64,000 nucleotides of DNA from Otis tarda. Taxonomy: Eukaryota; Chordata; Aves; Otidiformes; Otididae. This document shows, piece by piece, positions 51,851-64,000 of this stretch. The stretch covers positions 136,723,053 through 136,787,052 of the forward strand of contig CM048552.1 in NCBI GenBank assembly GCA_026413225.1, read 5' to 3'. Position 1 is the stretch's first letter. Every line of letters begins with the position of its first letter. Below the pieces are notes generated by a model. It was not told the DNA's origin. It ran no database searches and worked only from the letters and a program-made list of their open reading frames with translations. The translations under genes and the position numbers were made by a program.

Positions 51851-53131
51851 CCTAAGGCTTTGGCTGTGTCCCTAGCATGGAATCTGGAAATATTTCCCAA
51901 TTTCAAATCCCAGCATGTCTCATGGCTGTATCCCAACGCTGCAGCAGTGCCTAAGCTGGGTCTGCATCTGCCTTTATCTCCATCCTATGGACCCAGTTCT
52001 CATACTCTAACCAAGCGCGAGTAGATCATCAAAGCAAGACTCATGGGTGCCTCACAGATGGCCCTTATCTCTAGGGAAGAACAAGCTCAGCCTCAGACTG
52101 GTGTATGTCTACAGTGTATAAGACAGTGGAGTGTACAGCTGCCATCTTCAGTATTTCTAATACTATCAACTCATTGCTTTAGAATTTGGGAACTTGGAAT
52201 GGCTGCTTTGCTCCTAGCTTCTACCCAGTTATTAGTCTCAAGAGTTCTTGTCAAGACTTCCATTTTAACATTGGCATTTAGCAACAAAAAATACAGAGAT
52301 TATATGAATGAATGCAAAACCTAGTAAAATAATGGCAAAAATAAGTGGGAATAGTTATACATGTGAAACCATTGTGGTTTTGTCTACAAAATATTTACTT
52401 TTTCCTCTTACTTATAGATTATGTGATGTAGTCATAAAAAAAAAAAACCTACAACAGGACAGCACCATCTCTGTAGATGTAAAGCAAGCAAGAATGTAAC
52501 TACTGCAAATAAATGTGGGGAAGTTAAAACCCCTTTGTGTTAGCATAGGAGAGGAGACTGTTCTCCCAAGCGCTGTATCTAAGTAGAAGGTAGGTAAGAG
52601 TTACATGACAAGGCTCTCCTTGTAGAGGAAAGTGTAGTGTTTGGTTTGTTGTGTAAAATGTGTTATTGATGTGCTGTGGGCAACAAATTAGTGCATCTCC
52701 CATGGTGATGTAGCAGTGCTGAGTCATTGATTACTGTTGATCAATGCTGTACACCATAATGCTGCATCTATTAAGCTCACTATGTGAATACAAGGCATAG
52801 CATTTGACCTGTTAGGTCCTAAATTAAAGTCAATGATCCAGGAAAAGAATAATGTAAGATAATGTAAAAATAGAGAAAGAACAACAGGGAAAGGGAAGTG
52901 AGATTAATTTCTTCTGCTTGATGCTTCCCATAACCTCATTCTCACGAGTCAGCATTTCTGAGGTCAGTTGTTTCGTGAGATTGAGTAGCCTGAATTCTGA
53001 AGTGATGGTTGGCTTAAGTGTTAGTGCCTAGGTCATAAAATGGCAAACACTGAACTGCTGACCTTCCTAAAATTAGGAAATTAGTTCATATTATCCATTT
53101 TTAAAGATGGGTGGATTTTTTTTTTAGCAGA

Positions 53132-53162
<31 letters not shown>

Positions 53163-56100
53163 ACTATCACAAGCATCCACTTGAACCAGTCCATCTATTC
53201 ACTTTTTTTTTTGTGAAGAGATTATTTTGCTCTAATGGGGAAGGTGCAAAGTGATGCAGCAGGGATGTTTGTTAGCAGAACAAACTGCTTCCTACCACAC
53301 TGTTCACAGTCATCGCTTCATGGCAGAGGCTGAATGTGCTCCCCTCCTTCCTACAGCAGTCAGGGGGCTGTTTATCAAAACTGCTTATCAGACTAGTACA
53401 TAGCCTAAGTAATGAGATGACCGCTGTGAATTTCATAGCTTTCTGGGTAAGGGCATATGGTTCATGACTGGGGACTCCATCTTGCAAGAGGGATCCCATA
53501 ACGCATTCTGCTTATTCCTGTTTGAAAGTTATGGTCTTCCACAATGGCCTCCAACTTAATCTAATCCTTATTCTGAGCACACAGGAAGGGGATGTTATCT
53601 CAGCCAACCATGTATAGCTGTTGAAAAATACTTGTTTTGTGATTGCAATCATTACTATGACTTATGCTTCTGTCTCAAATGACAGTAATTGAATTACGTC
53701 TTATATTCATAGGCAACATCACTACCTGACTCTCATTTCTGAGGTTTAGAAGTTCTGCATCTAGAAATATTTTGCAAAAATTAAATTGAACCAGGCAACT
53801 AAAATATTCGGTAATTGTAGGAAACTGTATAGCCATGTCTATTCAAAAACAACTTTTAACATTTTTGCCTAGAGGAAAATCCCCTTTAAAATGCTTGGAC
53901 AAGCTAAATCTAAAGCTAAAACTTGTGTGAAAGATTACATTCTTCTGAGCAAGGTCTAATAATTCTTCTAGATCAGGACCATGTCAGTGGTTTTTAATGA
54001 AGATAGATGTCAAAGTAAAAATCTAATGAAATGTGTGACAAAAATATCTTATCCAGTAATGTGCAAATACAGTACCACTATACAACAAAAAGCAACCTGT
54101 CCTTTCTAAAGAGCTGGGGCTCAGTATTTTTCCCCACTGAAATCATTAAACACTAGATTGAGAAAGACAGGTGTGTTATGAAATTATTTTGCTCAGCTTC
54201 TAGGAATGCGAAGTGTGGTCTTAAGCTTTGACTGCTGTGCCTTTCATAATCAGTACCTCAGAACAAGATCTACAATACAATACTGGAGTTCAGAGGACGC
54301 TTTCTTTAGTGCTGGTGGATAGTTTCATCTGCTTGGGACTTTCTTGCGAGGGTAGTTGCTAATAACTGTTCTACCACGAGCAGAGCTCATTGTTTTTTAA
54401 ACAGAATTAGGGATGCTTTTGATTGGTCTACCTCTTATGTGATCAGCTTGCCCAGCAAATGCAAGATGTGTACTGGAGATCTTTCCCTGATCAAGTGGGT
54501 TCCAGTTTGTGTTCAGTATCTCCCAGAAAGGCAGTGCTATGGCCACTAGGTAGCCAAAAACTTCTTATTCCCTCCTGTAGTGCCTGTGCCACTGGGAGGA
54601 AGATGGTGCAAGAATCTGAACTTTGTGGTCTTCTGGTGAGAGCTGTCACCAAAGGAAGGAAGTACTCTGGCTTGTGGGCCTTACTAACATAATGCTTCAT
54701 ATGTTTTACATTATGCAGATGTTGATCTAGTGCTTTAGGATTTTTTTTTTTTTTGGTCAAGGACTTTTTCATCCCACATGGAGATTGCAAACACTTGGAA
54801 GATGAGACTTGGGATTAATTGTAAATCAAAATAGGGTTTTGATATCCTTAGAAGCTCCATGTGAGGTTAGGCACCTCCATAGGCTTCTGGCACTTGCATT
54901 CATTTGGGTCTCCTGAATTATGAATGGGTGGAGCCAGCAGCTAGGTACTGAGATGTTTGTAAAAGCACTGAATTACATTTGTGTTTACCTTGGATTTTTA
55001 AAAAACAAAGTTCATCCAAATTAAACACAATCTTTTATCATAATTGTTTGGTATGACTAGACTAGACTAGAAGAAATCAATTTTATCATTCACAGCTGAT
55101 TCCTACATCTTGTGTTGAAGCCACTGTCTGTTTTTTAATATAGGGTGAACTGAGTCGTATCTGTTGAACACAGTGCTAGGAAGGTGACAATGTCACACTT
55201 TCCCAACCAGGAGAGGCTGTTCTCAAGGCTTTTTCTCCCACACTCATTAAGTCATATGGTCTAATTCCCGTGGAGGATTCTTTCTGGTGATACGTCAGGC
55301 AGAGCTATGGCTTCTTTTCTCTGAATTATCAGTATTTTCAAAGTAGTGATATAAGTCAACCTGCAGTTCCTACAGAAGAACTGGGTAATTTATGAACTGT
55401 ATGAGTCCTGTGTTCATGGATCACAAGATTTCAAGGCTCTGAACAGATGAATTAATAGGTTAGTCCAAGGAAGGTGAAATTGTCCTCATTTTAAAAAACA
55501 TAATGAAATATCTCTACGTGTTATCAAAACTCATCAACAGTAACAAACACATTTAAGAACTGAGGGCAGTTTTTCTATTGTTTCCTATGTTCATTGTATA
55601 ATACCTACTGCTACTTTCTCATGTTCTCAGACGGGCAGAAGTTACTTGCTCATGTACTGTTTCCACTGTTGGCTGTGTTGAGCATTTATGCCCAAAGCAC
55701 GTCTTCTCTGTTCTTAATTGCACTGATTTAGTTTGTCTTCTAAGTTTCTGTAGGGAGAAAGGGACTTTTAAAAGAGAGGGACTGTAAAAAGAGAGAGGGT
55801 TTCGGCTTTTTATCTCATGACTTCTTAGAAGCCCACACTTGGTTTTAGTCAAAGGATTCCACACAGCTGGCCACTTTCTGAAGTGACTTATGGGAGAGAT
55901 CTCACCTGCAGGACACTTAAATAACAGGGGATTTAATGTTAAGACTGTCTTTTTTTAAAAATCATGTTCCCTTTTTTTCCCCTAACTTAAGACAGGTATA
56001 ATTCCAGTCTAACAAACAATTGCAATTATAAATACACTTTCATTATAACTTTTTGAGTGTGACAAATACTACTGTGCTGAACCCCGCTATTCATGCATCT

Positions 56101-56529
56101 TGTAGAATATAAGACCATTCATTCTTCTGCTTTCCCACAAAAATGACAAGACATCTCCTGCTACGGGAAATATTTTCACCATATATGTTGCTCTAAACTT
56201 GAGTTGCAAGCTATTAAACAGAAACAATAGGCTCAAGCGTGTTGTAGACTTCCTTATTCAGTTATCGTGTAGCTTTTCCAGTGCAGTGTTTATTTGCTTC
56301 ATATTCAAAATGGTGACCATAAAGAATAGAACTGGTTGAAAGGTTTTCAAAGGCACAAAGAAGAGGAATCATTTACAGTGTTTTATCCCAGTATGTGCAA
56401 CAAAGGATGTTGAATGAGTATTACAGAAGCACTCAAACTGCACTGATCAGCATACAGAAATTAATATGTGGTGTGTAACAATTTTTGGAAGAGATCTGTA
56501 TCCAATTATAAAGTCCTCTCTGGTTTATG
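51851..56529. other. unique non-coding sequence
   Basis: No exon or classified repeat seen apart from a long T tract. A TAGACTAGACTAGA triplicate lies near 55058-55071. Frames at 52043-52324 and 54423-54790 lack domains and splice borders. Confidence 0.5.
53136..53162. repeat. poly-T tract, 27 bases
   Basis: An uninterrupted run of 27 T, preceded by a shorter T run (53116-53125). No retrocopy lies at either side. Confidence 0.9.
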
Positions 56530-56710
56530 AGGAACATTTATGTGGAATAGACTTCCAAGGGAAGTGGTGAAGCACTGTGTACTAAACCATTGGCAAACGA
56601 ACTGTACGAAGTGTTTGAAGGCTCTTCAGAAAGCAGATCAGAGAAGAGCGGCAGTGTGGACGTGATGACATCGTGGAGTTCCCATGTCTCGGTTCTGACT
56701 TGCGTTTTGA
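56530..56710 (+). mobile_element. possible decayed CR1-type 3' end
   Basis: The phrases GTGGAATAGACTTCCAAGGG and AAGTGGTGAAGCACTGTGT resemble the CR1 tail 'tggaataggcttccaagggaggtggtggaatcactgt'. GACGTGATGACATCGTGGAG and TTCCCATGTCTCGGTTCTGA resemble its last portion, but the terminal 8-mer is not clear. Similarity is low and partly subjective. Confidence 0.4.
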
Positions 56711-57018
56711 CAGTGGTACAAGCCAGAAAGCACTGTCTTAGAAGCACCAGGATGTGCTAAATTTACAGTGTTCAGGGCATAGGAACTCCTTGCTCTGTCC
56801 CCGTTATAAGAGAATTTTCTGATTGAGCAGTTTATTTGAAAACATGTATGCACTAGAGATTCAAGAGAAGTGTTTACCAGTTTAAATAAGGATGGAGTCT
56901 CTGTACAAAGCATGAGAAGTAACAAACTCTGAAATAGCACATGTCCCACCAGTTAGATCACTGTTCTGGGTTATGAGAAAGACACCCAGTTCTACCATCT
57001 TTTTTCTCTGTTTCACAG

Positions 57019-57117
57019 GATGGCATTAGAAGCCACTATGGGTTTTGTAGTTCACCTATAAAGGACTTCTCAGTGACTTACTCAGAAGTGCAAATAGCCA
57101 CATTTCACATTTGCTGA
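57019..57117 (+). other. candidate last exon or chance frame
   Basis: A strong acceptor (TTTTTTCTCTGTTTCACAG) ends at 57018. From 57019 the phase-0 frame is open for 32 codons (starting DGIRSHYGFCSSPIKDFSVT) and ends at TGA 57115-57117. It could follow the M-E-K-Q exon in phase. There is no obvious poly-A signal close behind and the peptide is not recognised, so it is speculative. Confidence 0.15.
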
Positions 57118-57630
57118 AACTCCTGTAAGACATGCAGCATAACTCTGCATGTGGTACAGACAAATCTTGGCTAGTACCTGTGGGCATGATACTCAATGTT
57201 GTATTCTGAAAGTAGCTTGATTCTACTTAGGTAGCAAAGGAAAATGAGTTATTTAGCTATTTCTGGTTTGTGTTGTTCTTATTTGTTTTTTCATTAATTG
57301 TTTTTGATGGAAAACATGAGTTGGCCAAAACATACTTTTTGTAGGACTGATTAACTTTGACTACACTTTCATTATAAAAAGGCTCTTTAGTCTTAAGACT
57401 AAAATGGAGGATGTGGAGGAGAAGCTAGCTTCAAAAGTGCAGATGGGTTTATTTTCAGTTCTCTGATGAAGGCTTTCACAGAGTCATATGAAGTTATTGA
57501 CAGAATAGAATCTCAATATTGAATCTGTCCTATCATGGATGGGCGACCCAGATCCTGGCTTCTTTGGGCTGCTCCCAATAGCTCTTAATGTTACTTTTTG
57601 TATAACAATATTTTTACTTCTTTTTTTCAG
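57118..57630. other. unique non-coding sequence
   Basis: Nothing recognised between the two exon candidates. Confidence 0.45.
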
Positions 57631-57663
57631 GAGGACTCTGAACATGCATCTCAGGTGACTATC
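57631..57663 (+). other. candidate micro-exon, 11 codons
   Basis: A very strong acceptor (TTTTTACTTCTTTTTTTCAG) ends at 57630 and a donor GTAAGC begins at 57664. The 33 bases encode EDSEHASQVTI in phase 0, which would directly continue the M-E-K-Q exon. An alternative inner donor (CAG then GTGACT) would shorten it to 24 bases, still in phase. The protein is not recognised, and the next exon is not in the window or not visible. Confidence 0.3.
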
Positions 57664-60600
57664 GTAAGCATTTTATCAGAGTCTGAAATGAGTGAGTCTT
57701 CCTTTCTGTCATCTTTTCTGTTTCAGACCATCATAAATTTACTTAGGTGTATAATGAGGCATTTCTGAAAGGAAAATTGGTTTTTTTGCCTAGTTCTAAC
57801 TTGGCCAATATAAAATCATTTACCTCTGTATTACTTCTTTCTGTGCCTCCTTTCCTTGCAGTAACTTTTAACGAGCCCCGTCTTTTGGAATTTCTGCATG
57901 ATGAAGCAGGCAAATGTGGTCCTATAAGGAAAACGGTTCTGCTCGTGCAATGACTACTCTATAAGGGAAGTTGAAGGGACCTTGTTTTATGTCAGACCAC
58001 TGCAACTGGCAGCTTCTTATACAATGCTGTATGTTCCTGGAAAAAGTTCAACTGGCTTTTAGTGTGGGGGCATCTGAGCTACCAGCTTCAGTCTTATGAT
58101 GCACTACTCAAGCGCTACTGCGTTAACAACAGGGCCCCAATGCTTCTCATAAGGACTCTTTTGAAGAGGATCGCTATCCTGATTAATCCACAGCTTCAGC
58201 AGCCTGTTCTCTTGTTTGGAGCCCTGAGCATTTGTCCCCACTCTTGCAGATGTGCTTTTTGCTCAGGCTTTGATCCCCCTTTCCCAGAAACTTGATCGCT
58301 CTTTGCTGAAAACCCGTTCGCTTGGTAAACTTGAGCTCTGGCTAAGCAAGGCTTGCAGCCTGTTAGGAGCAAGGATCCTTGAATCCAACAGCTTTACCTG
58401 TTGTTTTTCAACTGTGTGCATGTACGGTCACACTGAGAAAACCAGTATATCACTCCCACTGGAATGGAGTGCTGTAGCCTACAGTGAGCTTGCCTGTATC
58501 AGTTGTGTAAGCTGTCTGTGATGAATTAATCTCACTGACCAGTTCTACAGCATTAAAGGGTTTACTCTATATCAGAATTAAGTGGCGTGAAGAAATTACA
58601 CATCTCGCACACAGTTTCAATGTTTAAACAATTAAAAAGGATTAATGAAAGCATAGCATACTTGCATATAGTTTGAAAAAGTACTGAAGCATCAGTCCCA
58701 TGAGAAACGGGGGAAATGGAAGTAGAAGGAATTGAATTTATTGTAGATATTACTTGCTCTGTTAGATCATGTGGACCAGAACAGTGATCTAAGGCCATGA
58801 ACCTGCAAACACTTACACACTTGCTTAACTTTACTACATCATGTAGTCCCACGTAAGCTAGGAGGTCTGCTCATGGCAATAAAACTAAACATGTAAGAAA
58901 GTATTCTTAGGACTGAAGCCTCATATTTGATTCTCAATACATCAGAAAACCAGTGAAGGGTTTTGCAGAATGGCTTAACAGACCATACTGGTAGATAGAT
59001 GATTTTTTCATCTGAATTTTGAACAGATGGCAAGGAGCCTACACCTTGTAAACTGAAAATATCAGTAATACCTCCCTGTAAGTGCAGCAGTGAGTGAATT
59101 ATCACTGCAAGGATGCAGAAAGAGTGCAGTATGACATATTTTACAGATCCTACCTTTTCCTTTTGCTCTTCCCACAGTTGTTCTGAGATTGGCCCCGATG
59201 TGTTTTGACAATGTTAAAAGCTATTCCCCTCCCTTTACCTATCACAGTGTGCTAACCAGCATTTTCATGCAAGATTTGTAGAGGAATGTTGTAAAGTTAT
59301 ATGCTTTTAGACTGTAAAACCCTGGACTCTGTCCAGCAGACCGTTTTTACATGGCCTGGATCCTTTTCAGACAAACAGGATCTGTACTAGGGTGCAAAAT
59401 TTTAGACAACTGATGCATTCTTTAGAATAACTACAAGTTGGCTTGCTGCCCCTTATAGGAGTCTGTTAAAACTCCCCCACTGCTGCCTAGGAATATAATT
59501 TGTGGAGACAGGAGTTGTGAGTGCTGACAAAGTAACAAATTTAAAGGCAAGCTTTCTTTCCTCTGTCACCCGGAGAATGTCTTTGTAATATATTAGCCGT
59601 CTAAGCAAGATGGGTAAGGGCACTTAACACTTCTGGATCAACATATCTGCAATCTCAGGGAACAAACATTTTATGATTTATAAAACGCAAATGTGTCACA
59701 AGAGTTTTTTTGCTCTTTAGTGACAGACTAACTTCCCAAATCCATGATGTCATTCCCAGCAGAAATTTGTTCCTTGATGTTCTGCAAAGTGTTTCAATTC
59801 AAGCCTCTCCCAGAAATGTTCTGCTGTGAGTAGTAACTCCTGTGAGCTCATCTGGGGAAAATGCCATCTCCTAGCAAGGGTTTATTAGTTGCATTATTTC
59901 CCTGCTCCTTCACATTTGTGCCCTGTATTTTTAAGCACAGAACTTCTGGTTCTTTATTATTCTCTGTCCCTTTTACCTGATGGGATCAGTTCTATCTCCT
60001 CCTATTAAGTTTCTGTTCCTCACCATAGCAGTGATGGTAGCAGATCTAATGTTTAATTTCTCCACTGTTGGATTCAGCTAGGAGATACTTAATCAAAGGA
60101 GACAATTATTAGTCCTCATGGTAGGATGGGCAAAAGAGAGCTAGATGTGTTTGTTTTGTCTCCAAGGTAAATGGGCAAGTCTCCCTTAGCTGTTGGTGAA
60201 AAGGAGGAAGGTTCAGAGGGAAGGGTCTTCTACAGGAGAAGAGAATGATGAGTGCCAACCACTTTTCCCCTGACTGGTTAGCAAGGAAACATGGCTCCAG
60301 ATTACCTCCTATTAACATGTCTTTTTAGACTTCAGATGGGAAATTTGAGGAGTTCTACAAATATAGCTGCTTCTCCATGAAGCAGCAGTTTGGCTTACTC
60401 TCCTTAATCCTCCTGCTAGACAGCAATCCTGGAGATGCTAGCAGAGACTGAGTCCTCTATGTGTAGGTGATGTTAAATATGAGTAACTATAGCTAGAAAG
60501 TCTGTCACATTTAAACTCAAGCCAATATTTAATTCCAAACCTGCTTCACAAGTGAATTGTGTGAACACATGCAGATTTTTGTCCTGAGGGTGGCAGGGAA

Positions 60601-61083
60601 AAGTTTGGAGTTTTTGGCACTGTTGTGGTGCTACAAGTGAGCTCCCTACTAGTGCTGTGAATCGGCTGTGGCAGTTACAAACTCACAAAATTACATCCCA
60701 AATGTGCAGACATATTTTCTATCAAGTCTTCCCACAACTGAGAAGTTGTCTCAGACTAAGCCTTCTTTGAGGTCCTTGTGATGTGTGCCATGGCTCTAGA
60801 AAGATACATGAGCTCAAGTTGCTTTTAAAACCTTGGGGGCATGGTGTAGCCAAGCTGAACTTTTGCAGAGGTGGTTAGGTGCTTTGGTCCCTCTGAATTC
60901 ATAGAGAAGGCTACAGTCCACTGCCAAAAAACTAAGAAACATAACAGCCCAGCTGCCTACCAGTGTTTGTTATGCCTTAGGATACATCTTCTTTGTTCCT
61001 TTCCTTCTGAATTTGATCACAGTGAATATACCTTTCTACTGGGCCTGGCTAGGATAGAGCAAATTTTTTTGTAGCAGCTCACG
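57664..61083. other. unique sequence with one further weak exon signal
   Basis: An acceptor (CTCCTTTCCTTGCAG) ends at 57861. It is followed by an open frame containing TFNEPRLLEFLHDEAGKCGP that stops at 57951-57953; no good donor follows and its phase does not fit the 57631 candidate. From 58060 to 58520 a moderately G+C-richer stretch has open frames without domains. The rest is AT-rich and unremarkable. Confidence 0.45.
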
Positions 61084-61598
61084 TGGTGTTTTGGTTTAGA
61101 ATTTTGACTGAAATAGAACTGGTAACACATGAATACTCTAGCTTTTGCTGAACAGTGTCTGTACAGCATCAAAGTTTTATCTGTTTCTCACTCTGCCACC
61201 CCCATGAATAGGCTGGGGATGGGGGTATACAGCCAGGCAGATGATATGAACAACCGAAGAGATATTCCATACCACGTAATGTCATGCTCAGCAATAAAAG
61301 GGAAAATAAGGGACTTTAGGGAATTAGCCATCTTTTGCTCTGGAACTGTCTGGGCATCTGTCTACCCACAGGAGGTGGTGAGTGATTGCTTTTGCATTAC
61401 TTATTTTCTTTTCTTTCCTCTTCTTCCACTTACCATTCACTTATTAAACAATTATTTATTTTTGTTTGCTTTATCTTGGCCCTCAAGTTTGCTTGTTTTT
61501 ATTCTTCCTTTCTTCTTCCCTTATGCCGCTGAGGATGGTGAGTGAAAGTGAATGAGCTGCTCTCTAGTGCTTTTCCGTTGTGGGGTTAACCCACAACA
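61084..61598 (+). mobile_element. solo LTR of an avian endogenous retrovirus
   Basis: A plus-strand LTR from about TGGTGTTTTGG to GGGGTTAACCCACAACA, of the same family as the copy at 39 kb, shown by the shared TAATGTCATGCTC(A/T)GCAATA (61277-61299) and the shared terminal sequence. GATATTCCATACCACGTAAT and ATTAAACAATTATTTATTTT are further recognisable segments. The left border is uncertain by about three bases (61084 or 61087). No coding retroviral sequence flanks it and no clear target duplication remains, so it is an old solo LTR. The 138-codon frame 61129-61545 lies wholly inside it and is not a gene. Confidence 0.8.
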
Positions 61599-64000
61599 AC
61601 TACCTTGCAGGATTGAGCTACACATCCCGAGAAGATTCTGGCAGCATCGTTTTTTGGTAAATCTAAATCTTCCCCAGTTTGCACTCTTAAAAAAAAAAAA
61701 AAAGTGTTCAAATGTAAGTATGAAGGTTGGTGTGTGCATCAGTGAAAAAGAAGGAAAAAAACTGCTGAAGTAGTGCCCAACAATCTTTTAGTGTTAGCAG
61801 TTCTTTTCTGTTCATAAGCATTTCAATGACTGTCTCCAGCAAATATAAAACACCTGTAGAGGCTTATTTTAAAGTGAAAATGAGAATCTTATTTTATTTG
61901 TTGAACTAACTTTAGACTCCTTAAAGTCCAAAGTTGGCTCAGACCATGCTGGCTTTCAAGTGGGCCATTTTCAATATATTTATTTCCATATTCTTTCTTC
62001 CTCCCTTTCTATTTACTTTTCAAAAAGAATAGATAGCAATTAGATCTTGGTTATGTCTCTATTGTTTAAGTGAGATAAGTGAATTTAAGAGGGCTTAATG
62101 TAACAGTTTTCATGGATGAGTAGATTCAGGAGGAATATTTGTTACTGGGTACGTGTACTTGGTTTTAGCCTTTTTGCAGAACCATACGAAAGACAAGGAG
62201 AGAGAGTCTGAAAGCATTTTCTTTGGAGTTGTGATATTAGTTGTCTTGTGAGCATTCTTTCCAAGCACTCAAGTCAATGATGTCTTTCAAAGCCTAAAAA
62301 CCGAACTTGACAATTCTTCTCATGGATTTTAGAGTTAGAGAGGAAAAATATGCTTTGAATTATATTTGAATAAGATCTTAGAATAATTAAATAGGGATGT
62401 GACTTGGCCCTCAGTTCCACTGAGTGTAAAGAGAAGCCATGCATGTACAGTGAAATACAGAATTTGACACTTTACAGATTCTCCTTAATGAAGGAAGCAA
62501 ATGAAACTTCTGCTTATTTTCTTTTGGTCCTTTCCAAGCTTTGTATAATAATCATTACAGGAGGTGCTTTAAGTTTTCATAGGCTGTAAAGATGACTATC
62601 GAAAAATAAAATGTGAATGAATCAATATGAAAATCCTTTATTAATCAACTTGACAAATTTGATTGCTAACTTTGTTATTAAAGTAACCCAAACTGTAGAA
62701 AGTACTGGGTTTAATTTAAATATCAAAAAGAGAAATATAATAAGTGGTAAACAGGAATTTCTGTCAAAAAGTAAAATCAGTATATCTTTATTTCTTTTTT
62801 TTTTTTAAATTCCTGAGAATTACCCACCATATTAAGCAAGCAAAATGTAGGAATGTTTCTTGCAGTGTTTCAGCAGAAAATACATAGCTTTGGCTGCATA
62901 AAATGACAGTGCTTAGGAAGGTAAATGTATTGAATTACTCCATTAATAGAAAGGAGATGGCGGTACAGTAGTTTTCCCCCAGGCGCTGAGTTTCACAGGT
63001 GCTGTAATCACAGTGAGCTACAATGATAGTACTGTAAATGCAAAAATAACAATTTTAAATTAGATGCATTTTTGTGTGAAATGTGATAAATCAAGGAGTG
63101 GAATTTGTCAGGTATCAATTCCCTAACGGCAAGACTGTTTATCTAAAATACAAAAACCTCACAGCTGAAATCACTATTTCCTCATGTTTTCACTCAGTTC
63201 ACAAGAGAAATATTAAAACACAGTTCCTAGAAGGAAGCTTTTTGATTTCTTTTTGCATTCATTAGAAAGCATTTGTTATGTAGGCATGTTTTTGGCACTA
63301 TCCATATGTTTATCTACATGCTTCCCAGAAACTGTAAGTTTGTCATGGGGGATGACACTGTATTGGTGCTGTTTGTCATTCACTCCCTGATTCAGGAGGA
63401 GCAGAGCTGATAGATAATTAAGGGAGCTCTTGTGAAGATTTCTGCACACCCATCACTCTTGGTCAGTGAGAAGTGTTTCCTCCTCTAAGAGAGGATGCTG
63501 GCATTTACTGCAGCATACTAGATAGGTATCACTGAATTTCCTTTGATAATGCTAGGAAATATGTTGTTGAGAAACATGTCACTGAGAAATTGTATTTCCA
63601 CAGTAATAAAAAAGTTACTTTACCCATGACTGAATATTGCAAATCACAGCTTTCCTGGGAATTGCACTTTCTTTATGAATTTAAAGATTGCAGTTCTTGA
63701 GTTGTTCGCTGAAGGGAGAAGTGTTTGTTTTCAAATATGAAAGTAAAATTACTGAATGATGCGTGCACAGAAATGTGGCATGAAAGACCTGATCCAGCTT
63801 CCCTGAAGATCTGAGGTCTGGCCTTAAGGAGGTGCCCTAGAAGCACCAGAGAAGTGGAAGAGGAAAGATGCAGCCCTGCTGTGAGGAGGCAGCTTCGCCT
63901 GTCACTCGGCTCGAGAGACCATTCCTGTGCCCGTGCTGATGGAGCCGGCCATATGACTTCTCAGCTCTGTGGCTGAAGTGTACTCATCCTCTATTTGAGT
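61599..64000. other. unique non-coding sequence
   Basis: AT-rich DNA without recognised genes or repeats. The last 220 bases (about 63780-64000) are clearly richer in G+C, with several CpG sites, and are cut by the window edge. They could be an exon, a regulatory element or a repeat that continues outside. Confidence 0.45.

Noticed and set aside
61129-61545. 138-codon plus-strand frame
   Set aside because: It lies entirely within a solo LTR, which is non-coding.
1-64000. Bacterial or phage genes, CRISPR arrays, tRNA or rRNA genes
   Set aside because: No dense coding strand, no regular spaced repeats, no tRNA-like B-box with a cloverleaf and no rRNA core sequence were seen; the repeat content is avian.

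Overview
This is vertebrate nuclear DNA, and almost certainly from a bird. It is AT-rich, intron- or intergene-like sequence with no bacterial gene order. It carries CR1 LINE fragments, one of which ends in the diagnostic 8-base 3' repeat (ATTCTATG ATTCTGTG), and three solo LTRs of a kind I remember from non-galliform (neoavian) bird genomes. The species cannot be named from this window. None of the open frames longer than 60 codons reads as a known protein, and most are chance frames.

Layout. Positions 1-14.7 kb are unremarkable AT-rich sequence with an interferon-regulatory-factor-like triple motif (2973-2990), small tandem repeats and one weak exon candidate (7946-8116). A minus-strand solo LTR lies at 14749-15501. 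A plus-strand CR1 reverse-transcriptase fragment lies at about 18285-18934. A very old L2-type LINE relic lies at about 22100-22975. From 23 to 39 kb is mostly unique sequence with a decayed minus-strand CR1/L3-like 3' end (about 36030-36600), followed by a second minus-strand solo LTR (39160-39740).

The only strong gene-start signal is a CpG island at about 43616-44060. It has a TATA box (43763-43770), a 5' UTR rich in G+C and an ATG in good context whose frame reads M-E-K-Q and then meets a splice donor (exon end 44008). This is probably a first exon of a plus-strand gene that I cannot identify. It lies 2.5 kb from a well-formed minus-strand exon candidate (41048-41151), so a divergent promoter is possible. 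Possible downstream plus-strand exons are at 57019, 57631-57663 and 57862, all tentative.

From 44 to 64 kb the sequence is again mostly unique. It holds a young-looking plus-strand CR1 3' end (45826-46009), two older CR1-type tails (about 51600-51850 and 56530-56710) and a plus-strand solo LTR (61084-61598) of the same family as the one at 39 kb but in opposite orientation. I saw no tRNA, rRNA, CRISPR array or intact transposon, and nothing that amounts to a new multi-gene system.
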